A stretch of 35,830 bases of DNA, taken from positions 1-35,830 of the forward strand of contig JAKCCP010000089.1 in NCBI GenBank assembly GCA_021841985.1, given 5' to 3'. The position numbers and the translations under genes are program-made. The notes under the pieces are model-generated. The model did no database searches. It was given only the letters and a program-made list of their open reading frames with translations, and had not been told where the DNA came from. The stretch comes from Pseudomonadota bacterium. Its GTDB lineage: Bacteria > Pseudomonadota > Alphaproteobacteria > Acetobacterales > Acetobacteraceae. Of this stretch, positions 30,858-35,830 are shown piece after piece (position 1 is the first letter of the stretch; each line of letters opens with the position of its first letter).

Positions 30858-32693
30858 ATGGATGCTCTCGCCGTCTCCCTCCTCACCGGCCTCGCCGATG
30901 CCGCCTCGCTGTTTCTCGTGGCCTCCGGGCTCACGGTGATTTTCGGCGTCACCCGTGTGGTCAATTTCGCCCATGGCAGCCTCTATCTGCTCGGCGCCTA
31001 TATCGGCTGGAGCCTGCTCACCCGGCTGCCACATACGCCGCTTGGCTTTCTACTCGGGGCGCTCGCGACGATCATCGCGCTCGCGGTGATCGGGATGGCG
31101 CTTGAGATGGCCCTGCTGCGCCGGGTCTATCGCGTGCCCGAACTGTTTCAGTTGCTCGCGACGTTCGGCGTGGTGCTGATGGTCCAGGACATCGCGCAGT
31201 ATTTCTGGGGGGCGGAGGATCTGACTCTCCCCCGCCCGCCCTGGCTGCGCGCCTTCGTGCTCATCGGGAACCAGCGTTTTCCCCGCTTCGATCTCGTTAT
31301 TATCTTCCTTTTCCCGCTGGTGTTCGGCGCGCTGTGGCTGTTGTTCCGGCGCACCCGCTGGGGGCGGCTGGTGCGCGCGGCGACCGAGGATCGCGAGATG
31401 GTGGCGGCCTTGGGCGTCGATCAGCGGCGGCTTTTCACCTCGGTCTTCGCGCTCGGGGCGGGATTGGCGGGGCTGGGCGGGGTGCTGGCGCTGCCCGATG
31501 CCTCGGCCAACCTGCAAATGGATCTCTCCAGCGTCACCGACGCCTTCGTGGTGGTTGTCGTGGGTGGGCTCGGCAGCCTGCCGGGGGCGGCGCTGGCGAG
31601 CCTGTTGATCGGCCTGCTGCAATCCTTCGGCATCATGCTGATCCCCCGCGCGACCCTGGCGCTGGTCTTCGTGGTGATGGCGGTGGTGCTCATCCTGCGC
31701 CCCAACGGGCTGCTCGGCCGCCCGATTTCGGGCAGCGGCGGCGGCACGCCGGCGCTGGTGCGCCCGGCACCGATGGCGCTCCGCGCGGTCGGCGGCGCGG
31801 CGCTCTGCGCGGCTCTCCTCGCGCCGTTCTATCTCGGCGATTATGCCCTCGCCATCGCCACCGAAATGCTGATCGCCATGCTGTTCGCGGCCAGCCTTCA
31901 TTTCATGATGGGGCCGGGGGGCATGGCGAGTTTCGGCCATGCCGCGTGGTTCGGCATCGGCGCCTATGCGAGCGCCTTCGCGGCCCACCTGCTGGCCGCG
32001 CCGATGCCGCTCGGCCTCGCCCTCGCCCCGCTCGCCGCCGGCGTTCTGGCCGTGGCCTTCGGCGCCTTCGTGGTGCGGCTCTCGGGCGTCTATCTCGCCA
32101 TGCTGACCCTCGCTTTTGCCGAAATCGCCTGGGCGATCGCTTTTCAGTGGGTTGATCTCACCGGCGGCGATAACGGCATTCTCGGCGTCTGGCCGGCGCC
32201 CTGGGCCGCGGGGCCGCGCGGGTTCTACTGGCTGGCGCTCGGCGTTACGGTGGGCGGAACGCTAGCGCTTCGCCATCTGCTCGCGACGCCGTTCGGCTAC
32301 AGCCTGCGCGGGGCGCGTGATTCGCGCCTGCGCGCCGAGGCGATCGGCATTCCCGCCGCCCGCATCCAGCTCGCCGCCTTCACCCTCGCCGGCGCCGCGG
32401 CGGGGCTGGCGGGCGGGCTCTATGCCTATGCCAAGGGCAGCGTTTTCCCGACCTATATCAGCCTCGGCCATTCCGTCGATGCGCTTCTCATGGTGCTGCT
32501 CGGCGGGGTGGCGACGATGAGCGGGCCGATCCTCGGCGCGCTGGCCTATACCGGGCTCTATGATCTCCTGCTGGCGGCGACCAGCCTGTGGCGGCTGGTG
32601 CTGGGGGCCGCGATCATCGTCTTGGTGCTGGCATTTCCCGAGGGCATCGCCGGCGCCATCCTGCGGCTCTGGACCCGCCTCCGCCCGGCATGA
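30858..32693 (+). CDS. Fused LivH-LivM ABC permease
   Basis: 611 residues. The first half (about 1-290) is a LivH-type permease: SLLTGLADAASLFLVASGLTVIFGVTRVVNFAHGSLYLLGAYIG, the coupling region RTRWGRLVRAATEDREMVAALGVD and LSSVTDAFVVVVVGGLGSLPGA. The second half (about 305-611) is LivM-type: LHFMMGPGGMASFGHAAWFGIGAYASAF, PFGYSLRGARDSRLRAEAIGIPA and VDALLMVLLGGVATMSGPILGA. Normally these are two genes; here one chain supplies both halves of the channel. The start is ATG at 30858, with only a weak GGG-type site. It ends just before the first ATPase gene. It should pair with the binding protein upstream. Confidence 0.92.
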   Translation: MDALAVSLLTGLADAASLFLVASGLTVIFGVTRVVNFAHGSLYLLGAYIGWSLLTRLPHTPLGFLLGALATIIALAVIGMALEMALLRRVYRVPELFQLLATFGVVLMVQDIAQYFWGAEDLTLPRPPWLRAFVLIGNQRFPRFDLVIIFLFPLVFGALWLLFRRTRWGRLVRAATEDREMVAALGVDQRRLFTSVFALGAGLAGLGGVLALPDASANLQMDLSSVTDAFVVVVVGGLGSLPGAALASLLIGLLQSFGIMLIPRATLALVFVVMAVVLILRPNGLLGRPISGSGGGTPALVRPAPMALRAVGGAALCAALLAPFYLGDYALAIATEMLIAMLFAASLHFMMGPGGMASFGHAAWFGIGAYASAFAAHLLAAPMPLGLALAPLAAGVLAVAFGAFVVRLSGVYLAMLTLAFAEIAWAIAFQWVDLTGGDNGILGVWPAPWAAGPRGFYWLALGVTVGGTLALRHLLATPFGYSLRGARDSRLRAEAIGIPAARIQLAAFTLAGAAAGLAGGLYAYAKGSVFPTYISLGHSVDALLMVLLGGVATMSGPILGALAYTGLYDLLLAATSLWRLVLGAAIIVLVLAFPEGIAGAILRLWTRLRPA

Positions 32694-32703
32694 AGCAGCC
32701 GCC

Positions 32704-33474
32704 GTGAAGTCACCGGGGCCGGTGTTGCTGGTGGAGAACCTCCACAAATCCTTCGGCGGCGTGGCCGCCGTCGCGGGGGTGAGCTTCGCCCTCGATGCCG
32801 GCGAGATGCTGGCGCTGATCGGCCCCAACGGGGCGGGCAAATCGACCTGTTTCAACATGCTGAGCGGCCAGATCCGCCCCGATTCCGGGGCGGTCATGCT
32901 CAATGGCGAGGCGGTGGGCGGGATGGCGCCCCGCGCCATCTGGCGGCGCGGCGTCGGGCGGACCTTCCAGATCACCGCGACCTTCGCCTCGATGACGGTG
33001 CGCGAGAACGTGCAGATGGCGCTTATTTCGCACCACCACCGCCTGTGGCGCAGCCTCCGCCCGGCGCGGCGGCTTTTCGTGGCCGAGGCCGAGGCGCTGC
33101 TCGGGCCCGTGGGCATGGCCGAGCAGGCCGAGCGGGCGGCGGGCGAATTGGCCTATGGCGATCTCAAGCGGCTCGAACTCGCGATCGCGCTCGCCCATGC
33201 GCCGCGGCTGCTGCTGATGGACGAGCCCACCGCCGGCATGGCGCCCGCCGAGCGCGGCGGGTTGATGGCGCTCGCCCGCCGGCTGGCCAACGCGCGCGAC
33301 ATCGCCGTTTTATTCACCGAGCACGACATGGACGTGGTGTTCGGCATCGCCGACCGCATCCTGGTGCTCGATCGCGGGCGGCTGATCGCCGAGGGTAGCG
33401 GCGCCGAAATCCGTGCCGATCCCCGGGTCCGCGCGATCTATCTCGGCTCGGGCGAAACCAGCGGCGGGCATTGA
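32704..33474 (+). CDS. ABC transporter ATP-binding protein, LivG type
   Basis: 256 residues from a GTG at 32704, 10 nt after the permease stop. It starts VKSPGPVLLVENLHKSFGG, the family's usual beginning. Walker A is GPNGAGKST (about 40-48). The signature region is LAYGDLKRLELAIALAHAP, the degenerate LivG form of LSGGQ. Walker B is LLLMDEPTAGMAP and the switch His lies in LFTEHDMDVVFGIADRILVL. The C-terminal ADPRVRAIYLGS is the LivG extension. An out-of-frame ATG overlaps the permease stop and is not used. It powers the import of the cluster's solute together with the next gene. Confidence 0.92.
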   Translation: MKSPGPVLLVENLHKSFGGVAAVAGVSFALDAGEMLALIGPNGAGKSTCFNMLSGQIRPDSGAVMLNGEAVGGMAPRAIWRRGVGRTFQITATFASMTVRENVQMALISHHHRLWRSLRPARRLFVAEAEALLGPVGMAEQAERAAGELAYGDLKRLELAIALAHAPRLLLMDEPTAGMAPAERGGLMALARRLANARDIAVLFTEHDMDVVFGIADRILVLDRGRLIAEGSGAEIRADPRVRAIYLGSGETSGGH

Positions 33475-33490
33475 GGGGCGAGGCTGGGGG

Positions 33491-34204
33491 ATGCTGGAAG
33501 TGGCGGGGCTTTGCAGTTTTTATGGGCGGGCGCAGATCCTGCACGATATCGCGCTTGACTGCGCCGCGGGCGAGGTGCTCGTGCTGCTCGGGCGCAACGG
33601 CGCGGGCAAATCGACGACGCTGAAATCCCTCATCGGCCTGGTGCGCCCGCAGGCCGGCAGCATCCGTTTCGCCGGCGCCGAGATCGCGGGCGCCGAGCCG
33701 CACCGCATCGCCCGCCTCGGCCTCGGCTACGTGCCCGAGGAGCGGCGGATTTTCACCACCCTCACGGTGGCGGAAAATCTCGACATCGGCCGCCAGCCGC
33801 CGCGCCCCGGCATTCGGCCCTGGACCCCGGCGCGGCTCTATGAGGTGTTTCCCAATCTCGGCGCCATGCCGGCGCGCATCGGCGGGCGGATGAGCGGGGG
33901 CGAGCAGCAGATGCTGGCGATCGCGCGCACCTTGATGGGCAATCCGCGCCTGATCCTGCTCGACGAGCCGAGCGAGGGACTGGCGCCGCTGATCGTCGAG
34001 CAGATGGCGGGCGCCATCGCCGCGCTCAAGCGCGAGGGGGTGGGCGTGGTGCTCGCCGAGCAGAACCTCTATTTCGCGCTTGGTCTCGCCGATCGCGCGG
34101 TTGTGATCGAAAAAGGCGCCGTGGTGTGGCAAGGAAGCGCCGCCGCGCTCGCCCACGACGAGGCCACGCGCCAGCGTTTTCTCGCCGTCGGCGCGGCATC
34201 CTGA
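33491..34204 (+). CDS. ABC transporter ATP-binding protein, LivF type
   Basis: 237 residues. Starting MLEVAGLCSFYGRAQILHDIAL, it has Walker A GRNGAGKST (about 34-42), the LivF block LGYVPEERRIFTTLTVAENL, signature RMSGGEQQMLAIARTLMGNP, Walker B LILLDEPSEGLAPLIV and the switch region GVVLAEQNLYFALGLADRAVVIEKG. The first residues of longer frames overlap the LivG gene and lack a start signal, whereas the ATG at 33491 follows a G-rich stretch (GAGGGGCGAGGCTGGGGG). It is the last transporter gene, and the set binding protein, permease fusion and two ATPases is complete. Confidence 0.93.
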   Translation: MLEVAGLCSFYGRAQILHDIALDCAAGEVLVLLGRNGAGKSTTLKSLIGLVRPQAGSIRFAGAEIAGAEPHRIARLGLGYVPEERRIFTTLTVAENLDIGRQPPRPGIRPWTPARLYEVFPNLGAMPARIGGRMSGGEQQMLAIARTLMGNPRLILLDEPSEGLAPLIVEQMAGAIAALKREGVGVVLAEQNLYFALGLADRAVVIEKGAVVWQGSAAALAHDEATRQRFLAVGAAS

Positions 34205-34260
34205 CGAATTCTCAACCATTGCGCCGCTAGGCTGCGCAGGGCCTTTTCCGGGAGAAGTGC

Positions 34261-35691
34261 ATGGCGTTCCTGCTGGTTCTGCTCATGCTGCTGCTGGCCG
34301 CGATCGCCGCGCTCTACCTTCACGACCGTCGCCAGTCGCAACACACCATCCTCCGCAATTTCCCGGTGATCGGCCATTTCCGCTACTTCGCCGAGACCTG
34401 GGGCGATTATATGCGGCAATATCAATATCTTCCGGACTGGGTGGAGCGGCCGTTCAACCGGTTGGAGCGCGCCTGGGTCTATCGCTCGTCCAAGGGGGTT
34501 TCCAATCTGGTGAGCTTCGGCAGCGAGAACGTGCCGAGCTTCGTCTTCCGCAACGCCCCGTTTCCGGTGCTGGACAGCGAAAAACGCCCTTTCCCCGGCA
34601 AAACCATCGGCATCGCCGCCGGCCCCGGCGCCTGCCGCACCCCCTATGTGGCGAAAAGTTTTTTCAACATCTCGGGCATGAGCTACGGCGCGCTCAGCCA
34701 CGCCGCCGTCACCGCGCTCTCGCATGGCGCCCGCCTGGCCGGCGTCTGGATGGCGACCGGCGAGGGTGGGCTCGCGCCCTATCATCTCCAGGGCGGCGGC
34801 GATCTGGTGATGCAGATCGGCACCGCGAAATATGGCGTGCGCGACGCCGAAGGCCGCCTGAGCGAGGCGCGCCTGCGCGAGATCGCGGCCATCGCCGCGG
34901 TGCGAATGTTCGAGGTCAAGCTCGCGCAAGGCGCCAAACCCGGCAAGGGCGGCATCCTGCCGGCCGCCAAGGTCACGCCCGAGATCGCCGAGATCCGCGG
35001 CATCCCGGCGGGGGAGGACAGTATCAGCCCCAACCGTCACCTCGATATCGGCAATATCGCCGAGCTGGGCGCCTTCATCGCGCGCCTTCGCGACATCACC
35101 GGCAAGCCGGTGGGGGTGAAATTCGTGCTCGGCGATCCCGCCTTTCTCGATGACTGGTTCGGCGATTGCGTGGCGCACCCCGAACACTGCCCCGATTATG
35201 TGCAGATCGACGGCGGCGAGGGCGGCACCGGCGCGGCACCGGCGCCCTTAGCCGATTATGTCGGCCTGCCGATCACCCAGGCGCTGCCCGAGGTAACGGC
35301 CGCGCGCGCGCGCCACGGCCTCACGACGCGGCTCCGCGTCGTTGCCGCGGGCAAGCTCATCACCCCCGACAAGGTCGCCTGGGCGCTCGCCATGGGTGCC
35401 GATTTCGTGAGTTCGGCGCGCGGCTTCATGTTCTCGCTGGGCTGCATCCAGGCGATGAAATGCGGCTCTGGCCAGTGCCCGACCGGGGTGACAGCCTCCA
35501 ACCCCCGGCTTATCGCCGGGCTCGACCCCACGGACAAAGCGGTGCGCGTCGCCCGCTACGCAACCCGCCTGCAAGAGGAAGTGGCGATGATCGCCCATTC
35601 CTGCGGCGCCGCCGATGTCACGGGGCTGCGCCCCCATCACGTCACCGACATCGAAAAAGGCGTGGGCGGCTTCCGGGCCCCGGCGGAGTAG
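34261..35691 (+). CDS. FMN-binding glutamate-synthase-family protein, membrane-anchored
   Basis: 476 residues. An N-terminal hydrophobic segment (about 2-20, AFLLVLLMLLLAAIAALYL) is followed by the FMN/TIM-barrel domain of the large glutamate synthase subunit: NISGMSYGALSHAAVTALSHGA, ATGEGGLAPYHL, IDGGEGGTGAAPAPLADYVG and ARGFMFSLGCIQAMKC. The cysteines C395-x5-C401-x4-C406 match the [3Fe-4S] site of GOGAT. The glutaminase and central domains are absent, so it cannot be a full glutamate synthase. Stand-alone relatives have no firm reaction assigned. GGGAGAAG precedes the ATG; the gap to livF is 56 nt, so it may be part of the same unit or independent. Confidence 0.88.
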   Translation: MAFLLVLLMLLLAAIAALYLHDRRQSQHTILRNFPVIGHFRYFAETWGDYMRQYQYLPDWVERPFNRLERAWVYRSSKGVSNLVSFGSENVPSFVFRNAPFPVLDSEKRPFPGKTIGIAAGPGACRTPYVAKSFFNISGMSYGALSHAAVTALSHGARLAGVWMATGEGGLAPYHLQGGGDLVMQIGTAKYGVRDAEGRLSEARLREIAAIAAVRMFEVKLAQGAKPGKGGILPAAKVTPEIAEIRGIPAGEDSISPNRHLDIGNIAELGAFIARLRDITGKPVGVKFVLGDPAFLDDWFGDCVAHPEHCPDYVQIDGGEGGTGAAPAPLADYVGLPITQALPEVTAARARHGLTTRLRVVAAGKLITPDKVAWALAMGADFVSSARGFMFSLGCIQAMKCGSGQCPTGVTASNPRLIAGLDPTDKAVRVARYATRLQEEVAMIAHSCGAADVTGLRPHHVTDIEKGVGGFRAPAE

Positions 35692-35742
35692 GGATAGGGA
35701 AGGGAAGGCGCCCCTCCCCCGGCAAGCCTCCAGGATGGGGGT

Positions 35743-35786
35743 CTGGGGCCTCAGGCCCCAGCGGGGTCGAGGGGCAGCGCCCCTCG
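35743..35786. repeat. Multi-hairpin palindromic repeat block, copy C (partial)
   Basis: The last two hairpins of the family are perfect here: CTGGGGCC/GGCCCCAG (35743-35761, loop TCA) and CGAGGGGC/GCCCCTCG (35768-35786, loop AGC). They are joined by the conserved linker CGGGGTC and followed by CCTTGCC. The first two hairpins are decayed within 35696-35740. It sits downstream of the glutamate-synthase-like gene at the window edge; no gene is seen in 35692-35830. Confidence 0.82.
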
Positions 35787-35830
35787 CCTTGCCTTGCCTT
35801 CTCCCGTCGGCGGCGCAAGATTGTGCGTGA

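Overview
The window is GC-rich, gene-dense DNA from an alphaproteobacterium. The evidence is the NDUFA12-like complex I protein beside DUF2155 and an MlaD-type MCE protein, the pairing of a prenyl synthase with a DUF2007 gene and a methyltransferase, a Tim44-domain protein and the frequent ATGA gene overlaps. The style of the intergenic palindromes and the protein flavour suggest Acetobacteraceae (Rhodospirillales), but this is inference. No tRNA, rRNA, insertion sequence or CRISPR array was seen.

Layout. 1-3916 (minus strand): a TonB-dependent receptor followed by exbB, exbD and the start of tonB, an outer-membrane uptake system with its own energy transducer. It lies behind an AT-rich promoter region (3917-4202). 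4203-6342 (plus): cysS and a TrmJ-type RNA methyltransferase. 6481-11449 (minus): a Tim44-domain membrane protein, pmbA/tldE, an M16 peptidase and thrC. 11677-14397 (plus): NDUFA12, MlaD, DUF2155, trehalose-phosphatase and a RidA-like protein. 14394-14594: two tandem ~101-bp hairpin repeats. 14637-16122 (plus): a FemAB/GNAT-like DUF482 protein and a small cupin. 16141-18801 (minus): a one-domain voltage-gated cation channel with an altered filter, an MFS carrier and tadA. 18841-22878: a class I glutamine amidotransferase-like hydrolase, an rluB/rsuA-type pseudouridine synthase, rsmD, a polyprenyl diphosphate synthase (minus), DUF2007 and a TrmN6-like methyltransferase.

The most interesting part is 22996-34204 (plus). 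Six genes are joined by five successive 4-nt ATGA overlaps: an FAD subunit and a [2Fe-2S]2-molybdopterin subunit of a xanthine-dehydrogenase-family hydroxylase, a homologue of 6-hydroxynicotinate reductase, a UPF0280 protein with ApbE-like flavin-transferase signatures, a DUF1185 protein, and a branched-chain-type ABC solute-binding protein. After a block of four palindromes come a fused LivH-LivM permease and two ATPases. I read this as an import and reductive-catabolism module for a nitrogen heterocycle (nicotinate-like): uptake, Mo-dependent hydroxylation, ring reduction by a covalently flavinylated enzyme, and possibly ring opening by DUF1185. No enamidase of the known pathway is present. 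An FMN-binding glutamate-synthase-like protein follows (34261-35691).

Two repeat families stand out. One is a multi-hairpin palindrome block present three times (6358-6480, 30738-30837, 35743-35786), with stems that change sequence but stay paired. The other is the tandem repeat at 14394-14594, whose 18-nt 3' end recurs inverted upstream of thrC.
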